Notes under the pieces: generated by a model | Told to the model about the DNA's origin: nothing | Databases searched by the model: none | What the model saw: only the letters and a program-made list of their open reading frames with translations | Position numbers and translations under genes: made by a program | NCBI GenBank assembly: GCA_017534445.1 | Contig: JAFXWC010000059.1 | Span: 1-50,378, forward strand | Length of the DNA stretch: 50,378 nucleotides | Origin: Treponema sp. | GTDB taxonomy: Bacteria > Spirochaetota > Spirochaetia > Treponematales > Treponemataceae | Reading direction: 5' to 3' | Shown here: positions 9,101 through 15,848 of the stretch, piece after piece | Numbering within the stretch: position 1 is the first letter of the stretch | Layout: each line of letters opens with the position of its first letter

Positions 9101-9390
9101 ATATTCAAACCAGTCTGGCCGCCAAGGTTTGGAAGCAATGCATCAGGCCGCTCCTTTTCAATAATCTGCGAAAGACGCTCAACATTCAGCGGCTCAATAT
9201 AAGTAGCATCCGCCATAACCGGGTCCGTCATAATAGTCGCCGGGTTAGAGTTCACCAGAACAATCTTGTATCCCTGCTCGCGCAAAGCCTTGCAAGCCTG
9301 AGTTCCCGAATAGTCGAACTCACAAGCCTGACCAATAACAATCGGCCCCGAGCCTATAATCATTACCTTGTTAATGTCTGTTCTTTTCAT
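6139..9390 (-). CDS. carB: Carbamoyl-phosphate synthase large subunit
   Basis: Makes carbamoyl phosphate from glutamine-derived ammonia, bicarbonate and two ATP, feeding pyrimidine and arginine synthesis. The 1083 residues show the full two-fold architecture. The N-terminal synthetase half starts with [20 protein letters not shown] and has [22 protein letters not shown] and [15 protein letters not shown]. The C-terminal half repeats these as [40 protein letters not shown] and [16 protein letters not shown]. A C-terminal MGS-like allosteric domain (about 940-1060, [19 protein letters not shown]) follows. Length matches the family. AGGAG precedes the ATG. The small subunit carA is not adjacent and must be elsewhere. 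Confidence 0.97.
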   Translation of the reverse strand: [1083 protein letters not shown]

Positions 9391-9420
9391 CTATATAACT
9401 CCTATAAAAACCAAATTAAT

Positions 9421-9596
9421 CGGCAACAGGCTCGACCTGATGTCCGCAAACGCAAACAACCATGACTTGCCCACACGCAAAACCACCTATGGCTTGAGCG
9501 GCGCGCGAAGCAAGTCCGCTCGAAGCTAATTTACAAGGCGCGAAGCGTCCTTGTCATAGCCAAGTTAAGCGGCAGCAGGCTTGACCTGATGTCCGC
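9421..9596 (+). repeat. Pair of 27-bp direct repeats enclosing two hairpins
   Basis: CGGCAACAGGCTCGACCTGA (9421 on, total 27 bases ending TGTCCGC) recurs at 9570-9596 with two mismatches. Between them are two hairpins with unrelated stems, GAGCGG/CCGCTC (about 9496-9521) and ACAAGG/CCTTGT (about 9532-9554), that share the loop sequence CGCGAAGC. Nothing else is visible in the 366-base gap between carB and the next gene except the terminator at 9605-9642. Confidence 0.55.
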
Positions 9597-9604
9597 TTGA
9601 ACAC

Positions 9605-9642
9605 AAAAAAAGGCGAATCTCCCAAAAAGGAAACTCGCCTTT
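9605..9642 (-). terminator. Rho-independent terminator downstream of the XRE/75-aa gene pair
   Basis: On the minus strand AAGGCGA / TCGCCTT with a ~18-base loop is followed by seven T. Confidence 0.75.
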
Positions 9643-9756
9643 GAAATTCAAACAAAAATAGTATGAACAGTATTTTTTATATCGAGAAACATAATGTCCA
9701 AATACTTTTCAGCCTTCATACTAAAGCCATACTGTATCACAAACAAGAATTTTATG

Positions 9757-9984
9757 CTAGTACCCCTCAAAATCACGGTTCAGCTTCTTGAACTTCTCCC
9801 AAACCTCAAGCGCAAGCTTCACCGCATCACCGTAATCCTCGTGCAGAACAGCCTTTCCGTTGGCATTCCTTAGCTTATACTTGCCGTCCTTAGTGTGCTC
9901 AATCATAGGCACATGCTCATGGTCGCACACACTGAACCATTTTCCGTCAATCCGCTCCTTATGCCACTTAAAATTATTCTTCAT
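9757..9984 (-). CDS. Small conserved-looking protein, unknown function
   Basis: 75 residues, rich in K, H, W and D (FKWHKERIDGKWFSVCDHEHVPMIEH, then short lines ending LEVWEKFKKLNRDFEGY). I do not recognise a family. No signal peptide or membrane segment is visible; it is probably a small cytosolic protein with a beta N-terminal half and a helical C-terminal half. A strong GGGGG ribosome site sits before the ATG, only 8 bases after the stop of the XRE-type gene, so the two form a small operon ending at the terminator at 9605-9642. The pair could be a regulator with its effector, but no toxin motif is visible. Confidence 0.65.
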   Translation of the reverse strand: MKNNFKWHKERIDGKWFSVCDHEHVPMIEHTKDGKYKLRNANGKAVLHEDYGDAVKLALEVWEKFKKLNRDFEGY

Positions 9985-9992
9985 ATTACCCC

Positions 9993-10241
9993 CTAGGTAA
10001 TTTTCCGCTGCACAATCTCATCAATCGTCACATCAAAAATCTGAGAAAGAACCAATAAATTGTCTACAGTTGGGAGATTCCTACCGCCAAGCCAAGCATA
10101 AATTGCCTGCGGATAGTCAAATCCAAAAACGGATTGCAAATCCCGCACTGTAACTCCGCTTGCGTCCATGAGTGTTTTGATTTTTCCGCCAGTAGCCTTC
10201 AAATCTGGTACCAGCCTGCAAAGATTGGTAATACGGTTCAC
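9993..10241 (-). CDS. XRE/Cro-type helix-turn-helix regulator
   Basis: Small DNA-binding protein of 82 residues. The HTH is seen in IKTLMDASGVTVRDLQSVFG, FDYPQAIYAWLGGRNLPTVD and NLLVLSQIFDVTIDEIV, the normal order of an XRE domain that fills nearly the whole protein. The frame can be extended to a TTG at 10274, but the GTG at 10241 is preceded by GGAGG at a 9-base distance, so I prefer that start. It is the first gene of a two-gene operon with the 75-aa protein. A perfect 7-base palindrome at 10373-10389 overlaps the -35 box of its promoter and may be its own operator. Confidence 0.75.
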   Translation of the reverse strand: MNRITNLCRLVPDLKATGGKIKTLMDASGVTVRDLQSVFGFDYPQAIYAWLGGRNLPTVDNLLVLSQIFDVTIDEIVQRKIT

Positions 10242-10344
10242 AGCCTTAGACCTCCGCCTTGCGAAGATGCACAATGCCCCAAACCACAGCGACCGCCCGC
10301 TCTCGGCAACGACAGTCGGCTTTTGCCTTTAGTGTTGTAGAAAC

Positions 10345-10373
10345 AGACTATCACAAAGAAACAATTTTGTCAT
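10345..10373 (-). promoter_or_regulatory. Putative promoter of the XRE gene
   Basis: On the minus strand ATGACA (10373-10368) and TAGTCT (10350-10345) with a 17-base spacer. The leader would be ~97 bases. Confidence 0.4.
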
Positions 10374-10389
10374 TAAACTTGCAGTTTAA
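10373..10389. promoter_or_regulatory. Palindrome between divergent genes, possible operator
   Basis: TTAAACT-TGC-AGTTTAA is a perfect inverted repeat with a 3-base centre. It touches the -35 box of the XRE promoter and lies 28 bases upstream of the -35 box of the phosphatase promoter. An XRE repressor site is a reasonable inference. Confidence 0.4.
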
Positions 10390-10416
10390 AAACACATATT
10401 TTTCAAAATCCGCTTG

Positions 10417-10444
10417 TTGACTGGAAAAATTAATTGGTTATAAT
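10417..10444 (+). promoter_or_regulatory. Strong promoter giving a near-leaderless transcript
   Basis: TTGACT (10417-10422), 16-base spacer, consensus TATAAT (10439-10444). The expected start of transcription (10451-10453) coincides with the ATG at 10453, and no ribosome site precedes that ATG. Confidence 0.65.
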
Positions 10445-10452
10445 GATAAACC

Positions 10453-11118
10453 ATGAGAATAATTTTTGTAAGACACGGAGAACCAGATTACAAGAACGAC
10501 TGCCTTACACCCAAAGGACACATACAGGCAGAAGTAGTTGCAAAAAGACTTGCTAATGAAGAAATAGAAGAAATCTATTCATCCCCACTGGGAAGAGCCC
10601 GCATGACCATGCAGAAATTTGCAGACCAACACCCTTCCCTGCCTGTACGCATACTGGACTTTATGCACGAAATAAACTGGGGAAGCATAAGCGGAAAAGA
10701 ACTTGAACTGGAAGGGCACCCGTGGAATTGCGTAAACGAAATGGTAAGCAAAGGGCTTAACATCTGCGACAGCGCATGGAAGCAGGGCCCATATTTCCAT
10801 GACAACATAGCAACCCTGGAAGTAGAAAACATTGCAAAAGAAATAGACAGCTGGCTTCGTTCACTTGGATATTCGCGCGAAGGACTTTACTACCGCAACA
10901 CCCGCAAGGACAACAGCCAGCACACGGTAGTCCTCTTTTCACACGGAGGCTCTTCTTGCGCCGCAATGTCCCACATGCTCAACATCCCCTTCCCATTCAC
11001 CTGCGCATCAATTCACCTGCCTTTTACCGCAATCTCAATCCTACGACTAGACACCAACCCCGGCAGTCTTTGCACCCCGGTAATTGAACTAATGAGCGAC
11101 AGCAAGCATTTGTCATAA
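10453..11118 (+). CDS. Histidine phosphatase family protein (phosphoglycerate mutase-like)
   Basis: Member of the histidine phosphatase superfamily, where a phospho-histidine forms in the N-terminal RHG motif. The 221 residues begin MRIIFVRHGEPDY (RHGE at 7-10), followed by LTPKGHIQAE, YSSPLGRARMTMQ and the C-terminal FSHGGSS that supplies the second catalytic histidine. The middle (about 70-150) has an acid residue context HEINWG. The substrate cannot be told: it lies apart from the cobalamin operon, which has its own cobC. The likely promoter places transcription initiation at the start codon, implying leaderless translation. Confidence 0.88.
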   Translation: MRIIFVRHGEPDYKNDCLTPKGHIQAEVVAKRLANEEIEEIYSSPLGRARMTMQKFADQHPSLPVRILDFMHEINWGSISGKELELEGHPWNCVNEMVSKGLNICDSAWKQGPYFHDNIATLEVENIAKEIDSWLRSLGYSREGLYYRNTRKDNSQHTVVLFSHGGSSCAAMSHMLNIPFPFTCASIHLPFTAISILRLDTNPGSLCTPVIELMSDSKHLS

Positions 11119-11226
11119 GTAGTCTGCAGATTAATAAGTTTATTTTCACTTCTTAGTCTGCATGCCTACTTTAACTGTGCCCTAAAGTTTGCAGCCGGTT
11201 GGTTTCCAAGCTCTACGCAAACTCCT

Positions 11227-11571
11227 TTATTCTAAAAAAAACAATGGCTGCAATTCTTTCCTAATTCCCTTTATTGAATAAAAACTAAGTGTCGTTACTT
11301 TCCCATTTTCCTCAAAATCTATCCGCGCATTTATTGCACCGTCATAATCTTTGGGTAATGCATGCTCCTCAATTCTTTCTGCGTCAAATACACAGTCCTT
11401 GCATTTGTACATCCATTGATAATATTTTTCAATGTTATTATTTTTTATTGGAAACCTATGGAATTCATTTTCATTGACTGCATAAATCGTTATTGTATTA
11501 TAGCGCTTTTCTTTGGAAAAAATATTAAGCCCCATAAGAATAAAAAACAGAATCAAAATGCTTTTTTTCAT
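11227..11571 (-). CDS. Small exported protein, unknown function
   Basis: 114 residues from the ATG at 11571, which follows GGGGGACGGT. An upstream in-frame ATG at 11592 is less well placed. The N-terminus MKKSILILFFILMGLNIFS is a signal peptide, probably cleaved after FS at residue 19. The mature ~95 residues contain YKCKDCVFDAERIEEH, so a CxxC that could bind metal or form a disulfide, and end in a hydrophobic LQPLFFLE. I do not recognise the family. The 108-base gap to the upstream gene holds nothing clear. Confidence 0.65.
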   Translation of the reverse strand: MKKSILILFFILMGLNIFSKEKRYNTITIYAVNENEFHRFPIKNNNIEKYYQWMYKCKDCVFDAERIEEHALPKDYDGAINARIDFEENGKVTTLSFYSIKGIRKELQPLFFLE

Positions 11572-11620
11572 ACCGTCCCCCACAAATAACACTCTGTTTC
11601 CCTATTTACAAACCAACCAC

Positions 11621-11790
11621 CCTACGCCGCCATGGAGCCCCGGCAGTACCGCGCAAGCGGTATGAGCCGAATAGGCGAAGGGCGGAACGGCGGTGACGCA
11701 AAGGCATGCCCGCTCGAATTAGCAAAGCAACAAAATGGTAGAGCGATTAGAACTTCGTCCATAAGGCTTCGTCCATAAAAACACCGTCCA
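11621..11790 (-). repeat. Family A intergenic repeat, full copy (reverse)
   Basis: Read on the minus strand it runs GGACGGTG, TCTACCATTTTGTTG, CTAATTCGAG, GCATGCC, CACCGCCGTTCCG and a hairpin TACCGC-TTGC-GCGGTA to GCTCCATGGCGGCGTAGG. It aligns closely with 49980-50130 and less closely with 14135-14280 and 41538-41682. Its 5' end overlaps the rpiA terminator. Confidence 0.75.
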
Positions 11791-11805
11791 AAAAAATGGA
11801 CGGTG
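11776..11805 (-). terminator. Rho-independent terminator of aroDE-rpiA
   Basis: On the minus strand CACCGTCCA / TGGACGGTG with a T-rich loop is followed by TTTTTA, 14 bases after the rpiA stop. Confidence 0.8.
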
Positions 11806-11819
11806 ACAAAATATTCTTT

Positions 11820-12539
11820 TTACCTGCGCTCAACAGACCCGTCAGCGTGGGCAATAAAAACAGCAGGAACATTTTTCGTAAAGAAGCCGCATTCAACGAC
11901 ACCGGTTATAGAATCAATTTTGTCTTCCATCTCAGCAGCATCCACCGGCTTTTCCCAAGTGCAGTCCAGAATCATGTTGCCGTTGTCCGTAATAACAGGC
12001 CCAGCCTTACGGACACCCTCGCGCAAAATGCATTCAGCGCCAAGTTTTTCAAGCTCGCGGATAACGCTCACACGTGCTTCGCTAATAATTTCAACCGGCA
12101 GCGCAAACTTTGTTCCGTGACTCTGCACAGCCTTTGACTCATCCGCAACAATAACAAAAGCCTTTGCGTTGTAGGCAATAATTTTTTCGCGCAAAAGAGC
12201 AGCACCGCCACCCTTAATCAGCGACTTGTCCGGTCCAACCTCATCAGCTCCGTCAATCGCCAAGTCCAAGCTTCCGCCAATCGTCCTGTCGTTCATGCTG
12301 TAAACAGGAATGCCAAGTTCCTGGCAAGCAACAGTTGTCTGAAAGCTAGTAGCAACAGCCTTTACGTCTTTTAGCGTACCATCCTTAATCCGTTCGCTCA
12401 AACGCTTTACGGCAGGCATTGCGGTTGAACCGGTTCCAAGACCAATTTTCATTCCGCTAAAAATTTTTCCTTCCTTTACAAGCGTGTCAATTGCAGTTAC
12501 AGCTGCAAGAACCTTTTGCTCATCTTTTGAAATTGCCAT
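11820..12539 (-). CDS. rpiA: Ribose-5-phosphate isomerase A
   Basis: Interconverts ribose 5-phosphate and ribulose 5-phosphate in the non-oxidative pentose phosphate pathway. The 239 residues are of typical length and show GLGTGSTA (about 33-40), TSFQT, the catalytic DGADEV (about 96-101), KGGGAALLREK, and VIVADESK. It is the second gene of an operon with aroDE, 24 bases downstream, which links ribose phosphate supply with the shikimate pathway, though the pairing may be chance. A good terminator follows. Confidence 0.96.
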   Translation of the reverse strand: MAISKDEQKVLAAVTAIDTLVKEGKIFSGMKIGLGTGSTAMPAVKRLSERIKDGTLKDVKAVATSFQTTVACQELGIPVYSMNDRTIGGSLDLAIDGADEVGPDKSLIKGGGAALLREKIIAYNAKAFVIVADESKAVQSHGTKFALPVEIISEARVSVIRELEKLGAECILREGVRKAGPVITDNGNMILDCTWEKPVDAAEMEDKIDSITGVVECGFFTKNVPAVFIAHADGSVERR

Positions 12540-12563
12540 ATATTTCTCCCTTATTTTTATTCA

Positions 12564-14057
12564 CTAATACTGAACTCCAGTAAAAAGTTCAAACTGCTCA
12601 TAGCCCTGGTACTTGAGCATTGAATATCCGTTGCAAACCTTGCAGCCCGCACGCGCCGCCCTTTCCATAACAGGCGTAACTTCCGGCACGTAAACAATGT
12701 CAAAGAGCATTTCCTTTCCCGTAAAATCATAAAAGAAAATGGGGTCATTGTCTTCCGTAGAAGGAGGCTGGCAGCCCATACCCTTTGATGTTGTCTGAAT
12801 TATTATGTCGCTGTATTTCTTAAGCATTGGGCCCGAATCTTCGGAAAGCGAAGCATACTTAAAGTCGTACTTGTCCGCAAGCATTTTTGCCCTTGCAACA
12901 GTCCTGTTAAACACGCATGCATTTCCGCGAAGTTTTTTAACCGCATAGGCAATAGCCTTGGAAGCCCCGCCCGAACCAATGATTGCAACCTTCTTGTGCG
13001 CAAGAGTCTTAAGCCCGGTAAACTCAAGCAAGGCCCTTGTAAAACCGGTAACATCCGTATTATATGCATGCCAAGAATCTTCCGAGCGGACAACAGTATT
13101 GCAAGCACCAATTGCAAGCGCAATAGGATCCACATCCTTAATCTCATCAAGAACATCTTCCTTGTGGGGAATAGTAACAGACATTCCCTCCACGCCAACA
13201 ACATTCGCAAAATAAAAAGCCTGCTTAAGTTTTTCAGCACGTATTGGAATGTAAACAGAATTCATGTCGTGGTTCATGTAACCGGTGTTATGCAAAAGCG
13301 GACTGCTCGTTGCAGACAAAGGCCATCCCGTTATGCCAAAAATTTTCGTGTTGTCATCAACCTTGCTAAAGTGATAGGTGTCGTTAAGCGTAACAGGATC
13401 AACGTGGGCAAGGTACTGAAGAGAAGAGGAACATTCCTGTGGAGAAGAATAGGTAAGAAAATTTTTCAGCTTTGCACTAAGCAACCTTGTGGGAACGCCA
13501 AGCGGCCCCATGGCAAGAAGGATGTGATTGTTATCGTTAAACTCCTGAGCCTGGGCAAAAAGCTTGGTAACATCATCAAGCGAATGAGGCATAAAGGCAA
13601 TCTTTGGAATCTCGTATCCCGTCGTGCAAAGTTTCTGCAACCTTGAATGAATGTCGGAAATAGGATTCTCCATATCATGAACGCTGCGGATAATTTTTAT
13701 TCCGTAAGCCAGAGCCGCATCCTGCAAACTTGGAATATGAAAATCTTCCTCAAAATCAACATACTTAAAATTCTTGTTCGCATCCGAATCTGCAAAAGAA
13801 AGCGCACGCGCAAAAAGAACCGTACGGCTCGCCTCACCTTCTATGTACTTTCCTCCGTCCACCCTTCGCCTTATCGTAAGAATGCAGGGCAAGCCAGCCA
13901 GACGCGGAAATTTCCTTGCAAAAAGACGCTCATCCTCGTTCAAAAAATCAACGCGCAATTCCGCAATGTCAACATATTTCCGGTACTTGTTCAAAAGTTC
14001 CAGATCTTCGTCCAGGGTGCTGCCTGTAAGGGTAAGGCACATCAAGGGTCTTTCCAT
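12564..14057 (-). CDS. aroDE: Bifunctional 3-dehydroquinate dehydratase / shikimate dehydrogenase
   Basis: Carries out steps three and four of the shikimate pathway in one chain, as in plants and chlamydiae. The N-terminal domain (1-225) is a type I dehydroquinase with AELRVDFL, Schiff-base partner His127 (SVHD) and catalytic Lys152 in PKIAFMPHS. The C-terminal domain (238-497) is shikimate dehydrogenase with GWPLSATSSPLLHN, Lys299 in TIPHKE, Asp335 in NTDVTG, and the NADP-binding IIGSGGASKA. The end has CNGYSMLKYQGYEQFELFTG. Length 497 fits the sum of the two domains. A GAGG precedes the ATG. It is first in the operon with rpiA. Confidence 0.95.
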   Translation of the reverse strand: MERPLMCLTLTGSTLDEDLELLNKYRKYVDIAELRVDFLNEDERLFARKFPRLAGLPCILTIRRRVDGGKYIEGEASRTVLFARALSFADSDANKNFKYVDFEEDFHIPSLQDAALAYGIKIIRSVHDMENPISDIHSRLQKLCTTGYEIPKIAFMPHSLDDVTKLFAQAQEFNDNNHILLAMGPLGVPTRLLSAKLKNFLTYSSPQECSSSLQYLAHVDPVTLNDTYHFSKVDDNTKIFGITGWPLSATSSPLLHNTGYMNHDMNSVYIPIRAEKLKQAFYFANVVGVEGMSVTIPHKEDVLDEIKDVDPIALAIGACNTVVRSEDSWHAYNTDVTGFTRALLEFTGLKTLAHKKVAIIGSGGASKAIAYAVKKLRGNACVFNRTVARAKMLADKYDFKYASLSEDSGPMLKKYSDIIIQTTSKGMGCQPPSTEDNDPIFFYDFTGKEMLFDIVYVPEVTPVMERAARAGCKVCNGYSMLKYQGYEQFELFTGVQY

Positions 14058-14134
14058 AAAAACCTCTTCAATTTTTGTTTCATACTATCACAAAAGCGCG
14101 CAATATTCCATAGATGATTTTTCTTTTATTTTAT

Positions 14135-14280
14135 TTGGACGGTGCTTTTTTTAGTTCTACCATTTTACTTGTTGACTAATTCGACAAAGGCCCCTTTGCG
14201 TCACCGCCGTTCCGGGGTTCCGCCTTCCGGCTCCATTGCTACGCAACCCGCCATGCGGCGGGCCCCTCCATGGCGGCGTA
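14135..14280 (+). repeat. Family A intergenic repeat, full copy
   Basis: Runs GGACGGTGC, TTCTACCATTTTACTTG, TTGACTAATTCG, CACCGCCGTTCCGGGG, CCTTCCGGCTCCATTGC, hairpin CCCGCC-ATGC-GGCGGG and CTCCATGGCGGCGTA. It fills the gap between the divergent aroDE and cysteine hydrolase genes. Confidence 0.75.
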
Positions 14281-14286
14281 TGTTTA

Positions 14287-14315
14287 TTGTGTTTTTTTCC
14301 AACAATTGATATACT
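14287..14315 (+). promoter_or_regulatory. Putative promoter of the cysteine hydrolase gene
   Basis: TTGTGT (14287-14292) and TATACT (14310-14315), 17-base spacer, 42 bases upstream of the ATG. Confidence 0.45.
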
Positions 14316-14356
14316 GTAGCCACGATTCAAACAAATCCGATAATACGAGGTGCACC

Positions 14357-14890
14357 ATGAAAAAAATTCTTGTCGTCATTGATATGCAAAATGATTTTAT
14401 TGACGGCTCCTTGGGTACAAAAGAAGCACAGGCAATCGTTCAAAAAGTCAAGGACAAGATTTCAAAGTACACAGGCGCAAACTGCACTGTTTTTGCTACA
14501 CGCGACACCCACACAGAAAACTACCTGCAAACACAGGAAGGCCAAAACCTGCCCGTAAAACACTGCATCAAAGGAACTGAGGGCTGGCAAATCAACAGCA
14601 TAATCGCAGAAGAATTGGAAAAGGCAAACGCCAGAATCATAGACAAGCCAACCTTCGGCTCCATTGAACTTCAGCAAAGAATTTCAGAACTTTCTTCTAT
14701 AGAACAGACCAAGATTGAGCTTGTGGGACTTTGCACGGACATTTGCGTTGTTTCAAACGCATTGCTCCTAAAGGCAAAAATGCCGGAAATATTGATAAGC
14801 GTAGACCCATCATGTTGCGCAGGCGTCACTCCGGAAAAACATCAAGCCGCACTGGAAACAATGCGCTCCTGCCAGATTTCTATTTTGTAA
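14357..14890 (+). CDS. Cysteine hydrolase, nicotinamidase/isochorismatase family
   Basis: Predicted amide hydrolase, most like nicotinamidase (nicotinamide to nicotinate for NAD salvage). From the ATG at 14357, which follows GAGGTGCACC, the protein has 177 residues. The catalytic triad is visible: Asp in VVIDMQNDFIDG (about 9), Lys in IIDKPTFGS (about 97) and the nucleophilic Cys in GLCTDICVVSNALL (about 137). The metal-binding region TRDTH...LPVKHCIKGTEGW resembles the D-x-H...H arrangement of nicotinamidases. A longer frame to 14270 runs into the repeat and is unlikely. Its last 11 bases overlap the end of cbiB on the other strand. Confidence 0.85.
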   Translation: MKKILVVIDMQNDFIDGSLGTKEAQAIVQKVKDKISKYTGANCTVFATRDTHTENYLQTQEGQNLPVKHCIKGTEGWQINSIIAEELEKANARIIDKPTFGSIELQQRISELSSIEQTKIELVGLCTDICVVSNALLLKAKMPEILISVDPSCCAGVTPEKHQAALETMRSCQISIL

Positions 14891-15848
14891 GGGCAAACCT
14901 TACTGCACAAAAAATTAAGAGCGTAAGCAAAGAAGATGCATACATCAGACCGCATGCGCTCTTAATGTCTTTTGCACAGGGCTTGCGTATATCATCGCCC
15001 AAAAATTCCTTGTGCTCCAGAATGCCTCCATAAAAAGCATCTCCCCCAAGTTGAATTTCCATTGCTCCAGCATAGACGCTTTCCGTTTGCGCAGAATTTG
15101 GACTGCTATGCTTATACCGGTCCCTCATAAAAATTTTAAATGCCTTTCTTGCATTAAGTTTTAGCAGGGGACAAGTGGCAATTGCAAAAAAGGCACTAAG
15201 TCTTGCAGGAATAAAACCAAAAATATCATCACACCGGGCAGCCGCAGTTCCAAAAAAACGGTAGCGTTCATTCTTATATCCCACCATCGAATCCATCGTG
15301 TTTACGGCTTTGTAAATCATTCCTAAAACTGGGCCACCAAGTGCCATATAAAAAAGAGGGGCAATCACTCCGTCATTTGAATTCTCCGCCACGGTCTCCA
15401 CTGCCGCCTTAACAATTTCTTCCTCATCAAGACTCTGAGTATCACGGCCAACTATTCGGGCAAGAGCCTTCCTTGAATCCTCTATAGAAGAACCCTGTAA
15501 TTTTTTTAGAACATTCATACTTTCCTTTTTTAAGTCATTAGCCGCAATGCAGAAATAACAAAGAAGAAGCTCCAAAATAAATCCCGCAACAAAATGAATC
15601 CTGTAAAATAGGTACAAGAATCCTGCACTTATGCCACCAGTAGCAAGAAGAACCAAGGCAACAAGGACAAAACCAAAAGCTCTCTGTCTAAGCTTGGAAT
15701 CCTCAGTATTCAACAGCCGTTTTTCCAAAAAAGAAATCAAAGCACCAATAAAGCGCACCGGATGAGGCATGCGGTAAGGATCCCCAAGAAAAAAGTCCAA
15801 GATGAATCCCGCTACAATTGCAATAGGAACATGATATTTCTCTAACAT
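14880..15848 (-). CDS. cbiB: Adenosylcobinamide-phosphate synthase CbiB
   Basis: Membrane enzyme that joins adenosylcobyric acid to aminopropanol (phosphate) made by CobD. The 322 residues from ATG 15848 begin MLEKYHVPIAIVAGFILDFF, then LGDPYRMPHPVRFIG, the N-terminal signature. AENSNDGVIAPLFY, YKAVNTMDSMVGY and PARLSA follow, with several membrane helices. The end is KIFMRDRYKHSSPNSAQTES and GAMEIQLGGDAFY, also diagnostic. The frame is open far upstream (to 16049) but that lies inside cobS; the ATG at 15848 overlaps the cobS stop (ATGTTAG). It is the last gene of the cobalamin operon and converges with the cysteine hydrolase gene. Confidence 0.95.
   Translation of the reverse strand: MLEKYHVPIAIVAGFILDFFLGDPYRMPHPVRFIGALISFLEKRLLNTEDSKLRQRAFGFVLVALVLLATGGISAGFLYLFYRIHFVAGFILELLLCYFCIAANDLKKESMNVLKKLQGSSIEDSRKALARIVGRDTQSLDEEEIVKAAVETVAENSNDGVIAPLFYMALGGPVLGMIYKAVNTMDSMVGYKNERYRFFGTAAARCDDIFGFIPARLSAFFAIATCPLLKLNARKAFKIFMRDRYKHSSPNSAQTESVYAGAMEIQLGGDAFYGGILEHKEFLGDDIRKPCAKDIKSACGLMYASSLLTLLIFCAVRFALTK

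Noticed and set aside
8788..9465. A 225-residue open frame opposite carB
   Set aside because: It is antisense to a well-supported gene, has no ribosome site and no recognisable domain; codon bias of carB explains the open frame.
10453..11118. Assignment of the phosphatase as a second cobC
   Set aside because: It is 4 kb outside the cobalamin operon, on the other strand and has its own promoter; the operon already has a cobC.
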